A DNA stretch of 64,000 nt from Pseudomonas brenneri (GCF_007858285.1 NZ_VFIL01000016.1:1-64000); one strand, 5' to 3'. Positions 38,711-47,961 are shown, numbered from the stretch's first letter. Notes: generated by a model from the sequence alone, not told the origin. Translations and numbers: made by a program.

Positions 38711-40105
38711 ATGCACGATCCCCACAGCGAACGCATGAGTAGCGGCGAGACCCGAGCGGCAAGCGGTCTGGCACTGGTGTTCGCCTTCCGTATGCTGGGC
38801 ATGTTCATGGTGTTGCCGGTGCTGGCGACCTATGGCATGGACCTCGCCGGCGCGACCCCAGCCCTGATCGGCCTGGCGATTGGCGCCTACGGCCTGACCC
38901 AGGCACTTTTCCAGATTCCGTTCGGGATCATTTCCGACCGCATTGGCCGCCGGCCGGTGATCTACCTGGGGTTGATCATCTTCGCCCTGGGCAGCGTGCT
39001 GGCGGCCAATGCCGATTCGATCTGGGGCGTGATCGCCGGGCGCATCCTGCAAGGCGCGGGTGCAATTTCCGCGGCAGTGATGGCACTGTTGTCAGACCTG
39101 ACTCGCGAACAGCATCGCACCAAGGCCATGGCCATGATCGGCATGACCATCGGCCTGTCGTTTGCCGTTGCGATGGTGGTTGGCCCGCTGCTGACCCGTG
39201 CGTTCGGCCTGCACGGCCTGTTCCTGGCCACCGGTGGCATGGCGTTGTTCGGTATTGTGATCGTGGCCTTTATGGTGCCGCGCTCCACCGGGCCGCTGCA
39301 GCACCGTGAGTCGGGCGTGGCCAAACAAGCGCTGCTGCCGACGCTCAAGCACCCGGACCTGCTGCGCCTGGATTTAGGTATCTTTGTATTGCACGCGATG
39401 CTGATGTGCAGCTTCGTTGCCTTGCCCCTGGCCCTGGTGGAAAAAGCCGGCTTGCCCAAGGAAGAGCACTGGTGGGTCTACCTCACCGCGTTGTTGATTT
39501 CATTCTTCGCCATGATCCCGTTCATCATCTACGGCGAGAAGAAACGCAAAATGAAACGAGTTTTGCTCGGCGCCGTCGCGACATTGATGCTCACTGAACT
39601 ATTCTTCTGGCAGTTCGGCGACAGCCTACGGGCACTGGTCATTGGGACGGTGGTGTTTTTCACCGCGTTCAACCTGCTGGAGGCCTCACTGCCTTCGCTG
39701 ATCAGTAAGGTTTCGCCGGCAGGTGGCAAGGGCACGGCAATGGGGGTTTATTCCACCAGCCAGTTCCTCGGTTCGGCGCTGGGCGGCATCATGGGCGGCT
39801 GGATGTTCCAGCATGGCGGTTTGTCGGTTGTGTTCCTCGGATGCGCCGGGCTGGCTGCACTTTGGCTGCTCTTTGCTGTTACCATGCGCGAACCTCCCTA
39901 CGTCACAAGCCTGCGTTTGCCGCTATCGCCCGAGGCGATCCGTGAAAGCGGTCTGGTAGAGCGCCTGAAGGCGGTCGTAGGGGTAACGGATGCAGTCGTG
40001 GTCGCTGAAGAGGCGGCCATTTACATCAAATTGGACACCGAACTATTGGATCGCGCGACGCTTGAGCAACTGGTCAACCCAGTGCCGACAGCGCGCCCAG
40101 CCTAG
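38711..40105 (+). CDS. MFS transporter with a C-terminal YAM-like domain (YajR type)
   Basis: The 464-residue product is a twelve-segment major facilitator drug:H+ antiporter-like protein, with the motif-A loop GIISDRIGRRPVIYLG between segments 2 and 3. After the last membrane segment (near residue 395) there is a soluble tail of about 65 residues with GVTDAVVVAEEAAIYIKLD, which resembles the ferredoxin-like YAM domain of E. coli YajR. The substrate is unknown. It is divergent from uvrA and 9 bases before ssb, an order shared with P. aeruginosa. A second in-frame ATG at 38735 is possible. Confidence 0.85.
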   Translation: MHDPHSERMSSGETRAASGLALVFAFRMLGMFMVLPVLATYGMDLAGATPALIGLAIGAYGLTQALFQIPFGIISDRIGRRPVIYLGLIIFALGSVLAANADSIWGVIAGRILQGAGAISAAVMALLSDLTREQHRTKAMAMIGMTIGLSFAVAMVVGPLLTRAFGLHGLFLATGGMALFGIVIVAFMVPRSTGPLQHRESGVAKQALLPTLKHPDLLRLDLGIFVLHAMLMCSFVALPLALVEKAGLPKEEHWWVYLTALLISFFAMIPFIIYGEKKRKMKRVLLGAVATLMLTELFFWQFGDSLRALVIGTVVFFTAFNLLEASLPSLISKVSPAGGKGTAMGVYSTSQFLGSALGGIMGGWMFQHGGLSVVFLGCAGLAALWLLFAVTMREPPYVTSLRLPLSPEAIRESGLVERLKAVVGVTDAVVVAEEAAIYIKLDTELLDRATLEQLVNPVPTARPA

Positions 40106-40114
40106 GAGAACGTT

Positions 40115-40630
40115 ATGGCCCGTGGGGTTAACAAAGTCATATTGGTCGGTACTTGCGGCCAGGATCCCGAAGTTCGCTACTTGCCTAACGGTAATGCCGT
40201 GACCAACCTGAGTCTGGCGACCAGCGAACAGTGGACCGACAAGCAGACCGGCCAGAAGGTCGAGAAAACCGAATGGCACCGTGTGTCGATGTTCGGCAAG
40301 GTTGCAGAGATCGCCGGTGAGTACCTGCGCAAAGGTTCGCAGGTCTACATCGAAGGTAAGCTGCAAACCCGCGAGTGGGAAAAAGACGGCATCAAGCGTT
40401 ACACCACCGAAATCGTGGTCGACATGCAAGGCACCATGCAACTGCTGGGCGGCCGTCCACAGGGCGACCAACAGGGCCAGGGTGGCATGTCCAACTCGGC
40501 ACCGCGTCCACAGCAGTCGCGTCCACAGCCAAGCCAGCAGCCACAGCGTGAGTCGCGCCCAGCACCACAGCAGGCCGCACCGCAGCCAGCCGCTGACTTC
40601 GACAGTTTTGATGACGATATTCCGTTCTAA
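40115..40630 (+). CDS. ssb: Single-stranded DNA-binding protein SSB
   Basis: SSB coats single-stranded DNA in replication and repair and recruits partners through its C-terminus. The 171-residue product has an OB fold (about 1-110, MARGVNKVILVGTCGQDPEVRY), a long glutamine- and proline-rich linker and the acidic tip DDDIPF. It follows the MFS gene by 9 bases with an AGGAG site. A terminator follows. Confidence 0.97.
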   Translation: MARGVNKVILVGTCGQDPEVRYLPNGNAVTNLSLATSEQWTDKQTGQKVEKTEWHRVSMFGKVAEIAGEYLRKGSQVYIEGKLQTREWEKDGIKRYTTEIVVDMQGTMQLLGGRPQGDQQGQGGMSNSAPRPQQSRPQPSQQPQRESRPAPQQAAPQPAADFDSFDDDIPF

Positions 40631-40665
40631 TTCCTACCTAAGACTATTTTGTAAAGTTTAGGCCT

Positions 40666-40700
40666 GAGACCCCCGCGATGCGGGGGTTTCTTGTTTTTTG
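40666..40700 (+). terminator. Terminator after ssb
   Basis: ACCCCCGC/GCGGGGGT with a GAT loop is followed by TTCTTGTTTTTTG. Confidence 0.88.
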
Positions 40701-40790
40701 CGTACGAAATGTCCCAGGTTCTGGCGTTTGTTCTCCTGGGCCACAAGATTTAGGCTATAGCTCATTCCCGTGCCGAAGAAGGAAACCCCG

Positions 40791-41552
40791 ATGACCTGGT
40801 CTGCCCAGCAGTACTCGATGTTTGAGCAACAGCGCACCCGTCCCGTTCGAGACCTGGTGGCTGCCATTCCAGCGGGCGATGTGCGCACCGCAGTTGACCT
40901 GGGGTGTGGTCCGGGTAACTCCACCGAGGTGCTGGCCGGGCGTTTTCCCCAGGCGCAGGTCACCGGCCTGGACAGTTCCGATGACATGCTGGTCAGCGCC
41001 CGTGAACGGCTGCCGGCGCTCAACTTTGAATTGGCCGACATCGGCGCCTGGAACCCGGCGCAAAAATTCGACGTGATTCTTGCCAACGCCTCGCTGCAAT
41101 GGCTACCGGACCACGCCACGCTCTATCCGCACCTGGTGGACCAGTTGACGCCCGGTGGCACGCTGGCGGTGCAGACCCCGGACAACCTTGACGAGCCCGC
41201 TCACCGCCTGGCCCGTGAGGTGGCGGCGCAAGGGCCGTGGGCGGGCAAGATCGGTGCGGTCAAACACAACGCGCGCCACTCGGCGAGCTACTACTACGAA
41301 CTGCTGAGCACACATTGCAGCACCGTGGATGTGTGGCACACCATCTATCAACACCCGCTCAGCGATCATGGCGCCGTGGTCGAGTGGTTCAAGGGCACGG
41401 GGTTGCGGCCTTTCCTGGCTCCCCTGGATGACGCCGAGAGAAGTGCCTTCCTCGATACCTACCTGGGGCTAATCACCAAGGCCTATCCGGCCTTGGCAGA
41501 TGGCACGGTGTTGCTGCCTTTTCCGCGCCTGTTCATCATCGCCACGCGCTAA
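40791..41552 (+). CDS. tam: Trans-aconitate 2-methyltransferase-like enzyme
   Basis: Tam uses S-adenosylmethionine to methylate trans-aconitate, an inhibitor of aconitase. The 253-residue product has the Rossmann motif I VDLGCGPGNSTEVL near residue 36 and MTWSAQQYSMFEQQRTRPV at the start, the Tam-type N-terminus. The ATG at 40791 follows AGAAGGA; a GTG at 40770 is in frame but lacks such a site. It converges with the hydrolase gene downstream across a shared hairpin. Substrate is inferred from family resemblance only. Confidence 0.85.
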   Translation: MTWSAQQYSMFEQQRTRPVRDLVAAIPAGDVRTAVDLGCGPGNSTEVLAGRFPQAQVTGLDSSDDMLVSARERLPALNFELADIGAWNPAQKFDVILANASLQWLPDHATLYPHLVDQLTPGGTLAVQTPDNLDEPAHRLAREVAAQGPWAGKIGAVKHNARHSASYYYELLSTHCSTVDVWHTIYQHPLSDHGAVVEWFKGTGLRPFLAPLDDAERSAFLDTYLGLITKAYPALADGTVLLPFPRLFIIATR

Positions 41553-41563
41553 CTTTCCATGCC

Positions 41564-41592
41564 AACAGGTGGCAGTCAGACTGCCACCTGTT
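41564..41592. terminator. Shared hairpin terminator between tam and the hydrolase gene
   Basis: AACAGGTGGCAGT pairs with ACTGCCACCTGTT around a 3-base loop. It lies between two convergent genes, and its right arm touches the hydrolase stop codon. Confidence 0.75.
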
Positions 41593-42140
41593 TATGCCTG
41601 CAGAAACTCATCGGCCGAGACCACGCTCGCATAGCCAAATGCCAGCGACGCCATATACGCGTCATGCACCTGGGCCGCCGGGATGGTCTTGCCATTGAAC
41701 TCCAGGTCACGGGTGGCGCAGGCATCGTGGATCACTGTAACGGTGTAGCCAAGGTCCGCTGCTGCCCGTACCACGGCGTCGATGCACATGTGGCTCATGC
41801 TGCCCACGACTACCAGGTCGGTGATGCTGCGCTGTTCCAGCAACTCGCGCAGGTTGGTTTGGCGAAACGCATTTACAAAATGCTTGAGCACCACTGGCTC
41901 GTCGTTTTCGTTCAGTACCTTGGGGTGCAAGTGCGCGCCTTCGGAGCCTGGGGTGAAAAAGGGCGCCTCGTCAGAGGTGAACTCATGGCGCACGTGGATT
42001 ATCGCATCACCGGCCTGGCGAAATACCTGGAGCAGTTGTTGTGCCTTGTCGGCGGCAGCCTCGACACCAGCCAGTGGCCATTTGCCCTGGGGGAAGTAGT
42101 CGTTCTGGATATCAATTAGGATAAGTGCTTGCTTGGCCAT
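41592..42140 (-). CDS. Isochorismatase-family cysteine hydrolase
   Basis: The 182-residue product has the cysteine-hydrolase fold, with the catalytic aspartate in ALILIDIQNDYF near residue 10 and the cysteine in VVGSMSHMCIDA near residue 117. The third member of the triad is probably a lysine in the centre. It starts at the ATG whose complement lies at 42138-42140. A longer reading to 42455 has no family features. It is divergent from a GlxA-type regulator 97 bases away, which may control it. The actual substrate (isochorismate, nicotinamide or another amide) cannot be told. Confidence 0.85.
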   Translation of the reverse strand: MAKQALILIDIQNDYFPQGKWPLAGVEAAADKAQQLLQVFRQAGDAIIHVRHEFTSDEAPFFTPGSEGAHLHPKVLNENDEPVVLKHFVNAFRQTNLRELLEQRSITDLVVVGSMSHMCIDAVVRAAADLGYTVTVIHDACATRDLEFNGKTIPAAQVHDAYMASLAFGYASVVSADEFLQA

Positions 42141-42236
42141 GGGGTTTTTCTCGTGATGGGTTGATGCGTCCAGTATCGTGGCTGGCATGTGGCTCGGGGA
42201 TTGGCCGCACCGACAATAACAGGGGGAAAACTGACA

Positions 42237-43220
42237 ATGGCTCTGGAACGCTCGATCGTCGAGCTTGGCGTACTGATTTACAGCGGCGCGCAGATGGCGG
42301 CTGTACACGGCTTGACCGACCTGTTTGGGGTCGCCAATCGCATTGCCGCCGAACATCAGGCTGAGCAGTTGCCGTTGTTGCGTATCAGCCATTGGCAGGT
42401 TGCTGGCGATGGTACTCCCATTCGGGCATTCGACAGCCTGCCAGGCCCCGATCAACCGTTGATGGCGGTGCTGGTGCCGCCGTCGATTGGCGAGTTTTGC
42501 GAAGAACAGGCACCGCCCAAGCTATTGCAATGGCTGCGCCAGCAACATGCGGCTGGCACCGTGCTGGGCGGCGTGTGCATCGGTTCGATCATGTTGGCGC
42601 GCAGTGGCTTGCTCGATGGGCGCAGCGCGACGACCCACTGGTCGTCGGCCGACTCATTTGCCCGTCGTTTCCCGGCGGTGCGCCTGGAGGCTGACAAGCC
42701 TATCGTCGATGATGGCGACCTGATCACCAGCGCCGGGCTGATGGCCTGGTCCGAACTGGGTCTGCGCCTGGTCGACCGCCTCATGGGCCCGAGCATCGCC
42801 GCTGGCACCGCGCGCTTCCTGGTGATTGAGCACAGTGACAGCGCGAGTCAGTGCGGCAGCAACTTTGCGCCGATCCTGAGCCATGGCGACGGGGCAATCC
42901 TCAAGGTCCAGCACGCCTTGCAGGCCAGCGGCGCGGTGGATGTCTCTCTCGCGGCGATGGCGCAGGTAGCCTGTCTGGAAGAGCGCACCTTCCTGCGGCG
43001 TTTTCGCAATGCCACCGGGCTGAAACCCACCGAGTATTGCCAGCACCTGAGGGTTGGCAAGGCGCGGCAGATGCTGGAGTTCACCAACACCACCATTGAT
43101 CAGATTGCCTGGACCGTGGGCTATCAGGACCCGAGCGCCTTTCGTGCGACTTTCAGGAAAATCACCGGCCTTGCGCCCAGCGATTACCGCAACCGCTTCG
43201 GGGTGAAGGCCCCGGCCTGA
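42237..43220 (+). CDS. GlxA-family AraC transcription regulator
   Basis: The 327-residue product joins an N-terminal DJ-1/PfpI-like domain (VLIYSGAQMAAVHGLTDLF, with the cysteine elbow GGVCIGS near residue 119) to a C-terminal AraC double helix-turn-helix (SLAAMAQVACLEERTFLRRF and TIDQIAWTVGYQDPSAFRATF). Such regulators often respond to amino-acid-like ligands. The ATG at 42237 follows AGGGGGA. It is divergent from the isochorismatase-like gene, its likely target. Confidence 0.88.
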   Translation: MALERSIVELGVLIYSGAQMAAVHGLTDLFGVANRIAAEHQAEQLPLLRISHWQVAGDGTPIRAFDSLPGPDQPLMAVLVPPSIGEFCEEQAPPKLLQWLRQQHAAGTVLGGVCIGSIMLARSGLLDGRSATTHWSSADSFARRFPAVRLEADKPIVDDGDLITSAGLMAWSELGLRLVDRLMGPSIAAGTARFLVIEHSDSASQCGSNFAPILSHGDGAILKVQHALQASGAVDVSLAAMAQVACLEERTFLRRFRNATGLKPTEYCQHLRVGKARQMLEFTNTTIDQIAWTVGYQDPSAFRATFRKITGLAPSDYRNRFGVKAPA

Positions 43221-43242
43221 GTCCCGGACACGCCACACAACC

Positions 43243-43268
43243 AATGTAGGAGCGGGCTTGCCCGCGAT
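43243..43268 (+). repeat. Single REP element
   Basis: ATGTAGGAGCGGGCTTGCCC followed by GCGATG matches the Pseudomonas REP core seen four more times in this window. No inverted partner is seen nearby. The rest of the gap (43269-43497) holds nothing I recognise. Confidence 0.75.
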
Positions 43269-43497
43269 GATGATATCCCAGCGGGCCTATACCTTGATCC
43301 TGCTGGACTGGATCGTGGGCGAACGGTTGAGCATTATTCAGGCCCGATGATTGGAGCACGCAATGCAAAGGCACTTAGTAAGTGACGGTTGCGCTACAAA
43401 CCCGCAAAATGCAACGATTCTGGCAAATACCAACGGCACGGCCTGACCGCCTGTCGATAATAGCCATCGTTCCAAACAGACCGGGCCTGCTCAATCT

Positions 43498-44382
43498 ATG
43501 CGAATGCGCCTTATGTTACTGGGCGGCGGGAATGCCCTCGGGCAGGCGCTGATTCGCCTCGGTGCGGAAGAAGACATCGGCTTCCTCGCCCCGCGCCCGC
43601 CCCAAGACGGCTGGGATGCCGCCAGCCTTACCCAATTGCTCGACGACACCCGTCCCGACGCCTTGATCAACCTCGCCTACTATTTCGACTGGTTCCAGGC
43701 CGAGAGCGTAAACGAGGCGCGACTGGCCGGGCAGGAATCGGCCGTCGAGCGCTTGGCGGAATTGTGCCAGCACCACAACATCACACTGCTGCAACCGTCC
43801 AGCTACCGGGTGTTCGATGGCTCGCGCGCCACGGCCTACAGCGAAAAAGACGAACCGGTGCCCTTGGGCCTGCGTGGCCAGGCGCTATGGCGCATTGAGC
43901 AGAGTGTGCGCGCCACCTGCCCGCAACATGTGCTGCTGCGCTTTGGCTGGTTGCTCGATGACAGCGCTGACGGCACGCTCGGACGTTTCCTGGCGCGTGC
44001 CGAGAAACCCGAGGAGTTGTTGCTGGCCGACGATCGACGCGGTAACCCGACACCGGTTGACGATGCGGCGCGCGTAATCATTTCAGTGCTCAAGCAACTC
44101 GATTGTGCGGCGCCGTTGTGGGGCACCTACCACTACGCCGGGCAAGAGGCGACTACCCCTGTGGCCCTGGGCCAGGCGATCCTTACCGAGGCGCGCAATT
44201 TCCATGCGCTGGCCGTCGAATCGCCAACAGCCCAAGCCCATGCCGCACGGCCGGATGCTGCCGACGAACCGCAACATGCGGTGTTGGCCTGCAAAAAGAT
44301 CCTGCATACGTTTGGCATCAAGCCACGGGCGTGGCGTGCGGGGCTGCCGGCGTTGCTCGATCGCTTCTACCGGCATAACTGA
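43498..44382 (+). CDS. RmlD-like NAD(P)-dependent sugar-nucleotide or epimerase-type protein
   Basis: The 294-residue product has a short-chain dehydrogenase type Rossmann start (MLLGGGNALGQALIRLG), a DALINLAYY segment and QPSSYRVFDG. These resemble the RmlD substrate-binding family. The usual catalytic YxxxK is not obvious: the place reads YSEKDEPVPLGLRGQALWRIE, where RmlD has Y-x3-K, so activity may differ. Its substrate is unknown. It is followed by a REPIN and then the convergent OmpW-like gene. Confidence 0.65.
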   Translation: MRMRLMLLGGGNALGQALIRLGAEEDIGFLAPRPPQDGWDAASLTQLLDDTRPDALINLAYYFDWFQAESVNEARLAGQESAVERLAELCQHHNITLLQPSSYRVFDGSRATAYSEKDEPVPLGLRGQALWRIEQSVRATCPQHVLLRFGWLLDDSADGTLGRFLARAEKPEELLLADDRRGNPTPVDDAARVIISVLKQLDCAAPLWGTYHYAGQEATTPVALGQAILTEARNFHALAVESPTAQAHAARPDAADEPQHAVLACKKILHTFGIKPRAWRAGLPALLDRFYRHN

Positions 44383-44402
44383 CGGGACCGCCGCATAACA
44401 AC

Positions 44403-44505
44403 AAAATGTGGGAGCGGGCTTGCTCGCGATGACGGTGAATCAGTCAATACATCTGGTGACTGACACTCTGCCATCGCGAGCAAGCCCGCTCCCACATTGT
44501 TTTGT
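44403..44505. repeat. REPIN (paired REP, GTGGGAGCGGGCTTGCTCGCG type)
   Basis: AATGTGGGAGCGGGCTTGCT plus CGCGATG is followed about 40 bases later by its inverted copy. Together they form a long hairpin between two convergent genes. Confidence 0.92.
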
Positions 44506-44524
44506 GGCGTTTATTAAGCCGGGC

Positions 44525-45223
44525 TTAGAACTTGTAGCCAATACCGACCATGTAGACCATCGGATCCACGTCCACATTGACCTTGGCACGCGTGCCCGCC
44601 GCCAGGGCGTTGTTGTCGACGGTGGCTTTGGTGCTGATGTCGATGTAGCGCACCTGGCCGTTGATCATCCACTTGTCGTTGATCATGTAGTCCGCGCCGA
44701 TCTGCGCAGCCCAGCCCCAGGAGTTCTCGGCCTTGAAGTTGCTGAAGCCTTCGCCCTGGGCGCGGCTGCCGACGTGTTCGTCATAGATCCAGGTGTAGTT
44801 GATACCGGCACCGACGTACGGTTGGAACGCCGATTTGCTGTCCAGCGGGTAGTACACGACGCTCAGGGTCGGCGGCAGATGCTTGAGGGTACCGAGCTTG
44901 CCATTGGCGGCGCCGAGGGCGGTGTTCTTGATCTTCACGTCATGCTCGAACGGCGTGGCGGCCAGCAGTTCGATACCAACGTGGTTGGTCAGCATGTAGG
45001 CGAAGTTGAGGCCCAGTTGCGTGTCGCTGCTCATGGTCGCCTTGCCACCCAGGTTGGTACCGGCCAGTGGGCCCTGGTCAACCTTGACGCTGCCGCTGTC
45101 GGCCTTTGGGTTAACAGTGATTGCACCGGCGCGTACGAGAATGTCGCCAGCCTCGTGGGCGTGGGCAAGAGGGGCGGCGAGTGCAAGCGCGAAGAGGGAA
45201 GCGCTGAGCAGAGACTTGTGCAT
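44525..45223 (-). CDS. oprG: OmpW/OprG-family outer-membrane protein
   Basis: OmpW proteins are eight-stranded barrels that let small hydrophobic molecules enter. The 232-residue product has a signal peptide (MHKSLLSASLFALALAAPLAHA, cleavage before HEAGD). The barrel has GDILVRAGAITVNP near the front and ends with MVYMVGIGYKF, with the terminal phenylalanine of outer-membrane proteins. The ATG complement lies at 45221-45223. In P. aeruginosa, OprG is the neighbour of a zinc-responsive operon, and the same order is seen here. The OprG name rests on this order and on family resemblance. Confidence 0.85.
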   Translation of the reverse strand: MHKSLLSASLFALALAAPLAHAHEAGDILVRAGAITVNPKADSGSVKVDQGPLAGTNLGGKATMSSDTQLGLNFAYMLTNHVGIELLAATPFEHDVKIKNTALGAANGKLGTLKHLPPTLSVVYYPLDSKSAFQPYVGAGINYTWIYDEHVGSRAQGEGFSNFKAENSWGWAAQIGADYMINDKWMINGQVRYIDISTKATVDNNALAAGTRAKVNVDVDPMVYMVGIGYKF

Positions 45224-45332
45224 GGGTGGCTCCAAAGGACGTTTTTAGTTGGCTGTGTCCAATGGTAAAGATCGTTACGCGTGAGCCTTTGACTCAGCTC
45301 AATGAAACCGTGATCAGCAATGTGGGAGCGCG

Positions 45333-45866
45333 CTATTGCGGCAGTTCGTAGACGTAGATCTTCTCGGCATCCATCTGATACCCGGCATCCGCCAGTTCGC
45401 TGGTGGAAGGCTTGACCTGCATCTGCCCTTCGATCCAATACGGCTGGTACAGCTCCTCCAGCTTCACGCCGATTTCGCTCCTGACATGCACGATCTGGTT
45501 CGACGGCGGTGGCGGCACATGGATGCAGGCGCCGAAGTACGGCACCAGCAGGAACTCAGTGGTGCGGCCTTCTTCGCTGACCTCCAGCGGCACGATATAG
45601 CCCGGCAGGCGGATGTGCTGGTCGTTGAGGGTTGCGACCACCGGCGCGTTGGGCAAATCCTGCTTGGCCGCTGGCGCTGCCTCTGCTGACAGGGCGTCGG
45701 CCATGTTCGACAGGTCGTGCAGCGGCGTCATATTCGGCACCTCCACCGGAGCGTCCGGTGGAATCATTTCCTGCCACGACAAATCCCGAGGCTCGGCGGC
45801 CCAGGCGGGCAGGGTCAGCATCCACAACAGCACAAGCAGGGCACGGCGCATCAAAGCCTTCCTCAT
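45333..45866 (-). CDS. DUF3299-family exported protein of a zinc-linked operon
   Basis: The 177-residue product has an N-terminal signal or membrane segment (RRALLVLLWMLTLPAWAAEP) and a domain with RLPGYIVPLEVSEEGRTTEF and FGACIHVPPPPSNQIVHV, typical of DUF3299. Its biochemical role is unknown. Its start overlaps the stop of the permease gene (ATGA), so it is translated with it. An alternative ATG lies five codons in. Confidence 0.8.
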   Translation of the reverse strand: MRKALMRRALLVLLWMLTLPAWAAEPRDLSWQEMIPPDAPVEVPNMTPLHDLSNMADALSAEAAPAAKQDLPNAPVVATLNDQHIRLPGYIVPLEVSEEGRTTEFLLVPYFGACIHVPPPPSNQIVHVRSEIGVKLEELYQPYWIEGQMQVKPSTSELADAGYQMDAEKIYVYELPQ

Positions 45867-47128
45867 AAACGGATCGACAGGCCATCGGCCAACGATTGTC
45901 GATAGGCGCGCCAGGCCGGCACGCTGCCCATCAGCAGGGCGGCGACCAGAATACCGGCGAGCAGCGTCCATTCATACGGGCTGGGTAGCGCCAGTGGTAG
46001 GTCCAGGCCGTAATTGGCCTGCAAATAGCCACGGGACGCCGCAATACACACATACAACAGGCCAACCCCCGCCGCCACTCCGGCCAGGGCCAGGGCGAAG
46101 GCCTCGAAAATCAGCAGGCTCGCAATATGCCAGGGCCGCGCCCCCACGGAACGCAGGATCGCCATTTCGCGGCGTCGCTCATTGAGGCTGGTGAGGATCG
46201 CCGTGAGCATGCCGATCAACCCGGTCAGCACCACAAACAGCGAGATCACGAACAGCGCCTTTTCAGCGGTGCCCATCATGCTCCACAACTCTTGCAGGGC
46301 CACGCCCGGCAGAATCGCCAGCATCGGTTCGCCACGGAACTCGTTGATTTGCCGTTGCAGGGCGAAGGTCGAAATCTTGTTGTTCAGGCCCAGCATAAAC
46401 GCGGTAATCGCTTGCGGCGTAAGGTCCATATTGCGCGCCTGGTCGGCACTGATCCGGCCCTTGCCCTGGGCCGGCACGCCGTTGTGCCAGTCAATATGGA
46501 TCGCTTCCATGCCGCCCAGGCTGATATGCAGCGTGCGGTCCACCGGGGTGCCGGTGCGTTGCAGAATGCCGACCACGGTGAAGGGTTTGTCATCGTGCTT
46601 GACCAGGCTGACCACCGCCACGCCGTGGGCCAGCACCAGTTTGTCACCGAGCTTGTAATGCAGGGCGTCGGCCACTTCGGCGCCGAGCACCACCTCAAAC
46701 GGGTCAGTGGCAAATGCGCGGCCACTGGCCAGTTGCAGGTTTTGCTTGCGGCCGTATTGGTAGTGTTCGAAGTAGGCCTCGTTGGTGCCCATCACCCGGT
46801 AGCCGCGATGGGAATCGCCGAGGGAAATCGGAATCGCCCACTTCACCTGGGGGCTGGCGGCGAAGTGCTCGAAGCTGTCCCAGCGGATGTTGTTGGTGGC
46901 GTTGCCGATACGAAACACTGAATACAGCAGCAGGTTGACCGAACCGGAACGGGCACCAACGATCAGGTCGGTGCCGCTGATGGTGCTGGCAAAGCTGGCG
47001 CGGGCCTCGGTGCGCACGCGCTCCACCGCCAACAGCAGGCACACCGACAGGGCGATGGCGAATGCGGTGAGGATCGCGGTAAAGCGGCGGTTAGCCAGGC
47101 TGGCCATGGCTAGACGGAATAAATACAT
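45863..47128 (-). CDS. FtsX/MacB-type ABC transporter permease
   Basis: The 421-residue product has one N-terminal membrane segment (ANRRFTAILTAFAIALSVCLLLA), a large periplasmic domain, and three C-terminal segments (ALFVISLFVVLTGLIGMLTAIL, a central one, and EWTLLAGILVAALLMGSVPAW). This is the FtsX/MacB/LolC-type layout. The ATG complement lies at 47126-47128; the longer reading to 47320 lies in the ATPase gene. With the ATPase it probably forms a mechanotransmission-type exporter or lipoprotein/metal transporter. The exact substrate is unknown, though the cluster suggests zinc. Confidence 0.85.
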   Translation of the reverse strand: MYLFRLAMASLANRRFTAILTAFAIALSVCLLLAVERVRTEARASFASTISGTDLIVGARSGSVNLLLYSVFRIGNATNNIRWDSFEHFAASPQVKWAIPISLGDSHRGYRVMGTNEAYFEHYQYGRKQNLQLASGRAFATDPFEVVLGAEVADALHYKLGDKLVLAHGVAVVSLVKHDDKPFTVVGILQRTGTPVDRTLHISLGGMEAIHIDWHNGVPAQGKGRISADQARNMDLTPQAITAFMLGLNNKISTFALQRQINEFRGEPMLAILPGVALQELWSMMGTAEKALFVISLFVVLTGLIGMLTAILTSLNERRREMAILRSVGARPWHIASLLIFEAFALALAGVAAGVGLLYVCIAASRGYLQANYGLDLPLALPSPYEWTLLAGILVAALLMGSVPAWRAYRQSLADGLSIRL

Positions 47129-47129
47129 C

Positions 47130-47840
47130 TCAAACCTCGAGCGGCGTGGCGGCGCGATTGAGTTCGGCCAGCGACAGGTGACGGTCGAACAGCGGTGCCA
47201 GGCTCTGGTCATGGCTGACGAACAACAGGCTGGCGCCCGCGTCCCGGCATTCGGCGAACAGCAGTTGCAGGAAGGCTTCCCGGGCATCGTGGTCCAGGGC
47301 CGAGGTCGGCTCGTCGGCAATCACCAGTTCCGGTTGGCCGATCAGTGCGCGGGCGGCGGCGACACGTTGCTGCTGGCCGATGGACAGCGAGTCGGCGCGG
47401 CGTTCCAGCAAGCCCGCATCCTTGAGGCCCAGGTGCGCGAGCAAGGTTGCGGCGGCTTGATCGATGCTGCCATGACGCTGGATCGCACGTTGCGCCCGCA
47501 GCTTGGAGAAATGGCAGGGCAGTTCGACGTTCTCGCGTACCGAGAGAAACGGCAGCAGGTTGAACTGCTGGAAGATATAGCCGGTGTGGTCGACCCGAAA
47601 CCGATCACGGGCGGCGGCCGATAGCTCGGTCAGCTCCTGGCCGAGCAAGCGAATGCTGCCGCGCGTGGGTTTCTGCACACCGCCCAACAGGCCCAACAGG
47701 GTGGTCTTGCCGCTACCGCTGGGGCCCTTGAGAAACAGGGTTTCCCCCGGCTCCAGGCGAAATGCCGGGATATCCAGCAACTGGGGATGATCGGGCCAGT
47801 TGAAGCCCAGGTCGGACAGTTCGATCAGTGCTTGGGTCAT
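47130..47840 (-). CDS. ABC transporter ATP-binding protein (MacB/LolD type)
   Basis: The 236-residue product has Walker A GPSGSGKT at 39-46, a Q-loop QQFNLLP at 91-97, signature LSIGQQQ at 152-158 and Walker B LVIADEP at 172-178. The signature has isoleucine where most have serine or glycine. Its stop is 1 base before the permease start. The upstream gap to the DUF2796 gene contains a REPIN. Confidence 0.9.
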   Translation of the reverse strand: MTQALIELSDLGFNWPDHPQLLDIPAFRLEPGETLFLKGPSGSGKTTLLGLLGGVQKPTRGSIRLLGQELTELSAAARDRFRVDHTGYIFQQFNLLPFLSVRENVELPCHFSKLRAQRAIQRHGSIDQAAATLLAHLGLKDAGLLERRADSLSIGQQQRVAAARALIGQPELVIADEPTSALDHDAREAFLQLLFAECRDAGASLLFVSHDQSLAPLFDRHLSLAELNRAATPLEV

Positions 47841-47874
47841 GGGAACTCAACATCACCTGTAGAGCGCGGTCAAC

Positions 47875-47961
47875 TGTAGGCGCTGGCTTGCCTGCGATGG
47901 CATCGGCGCGGTGTCACTGATACACCGCGTCGTCTGCATCGCAGGCAAGCCAGCGCCTACA
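47875..47961. repeat. REPIN (GTAGGCGCTGGCTTGCCTGCGATG type)
   Basis: TGTAGGCGCTGGCTTGCCTG plus CGATG is followed by its inverted copy ending CGCCTACA. It lies between the ABC ATPase gene and the DUF2796 gene, in the same operon direction. Confidence 0.9.

Noticed and set aside
44403..44505. Inverted repeats considered as a CRISPR or attachment site
   Set aside because: Only two inverted copies with no regular spacers; they match other gaps in the window, as REPINs do.
45315..45332. GCAATGTGGGAGCGCGC near the DUF3299 stop as another REP
   Set aside because: Only about 13 bases of the core are kept and no palindrome follows; it may be a decayed fragment.
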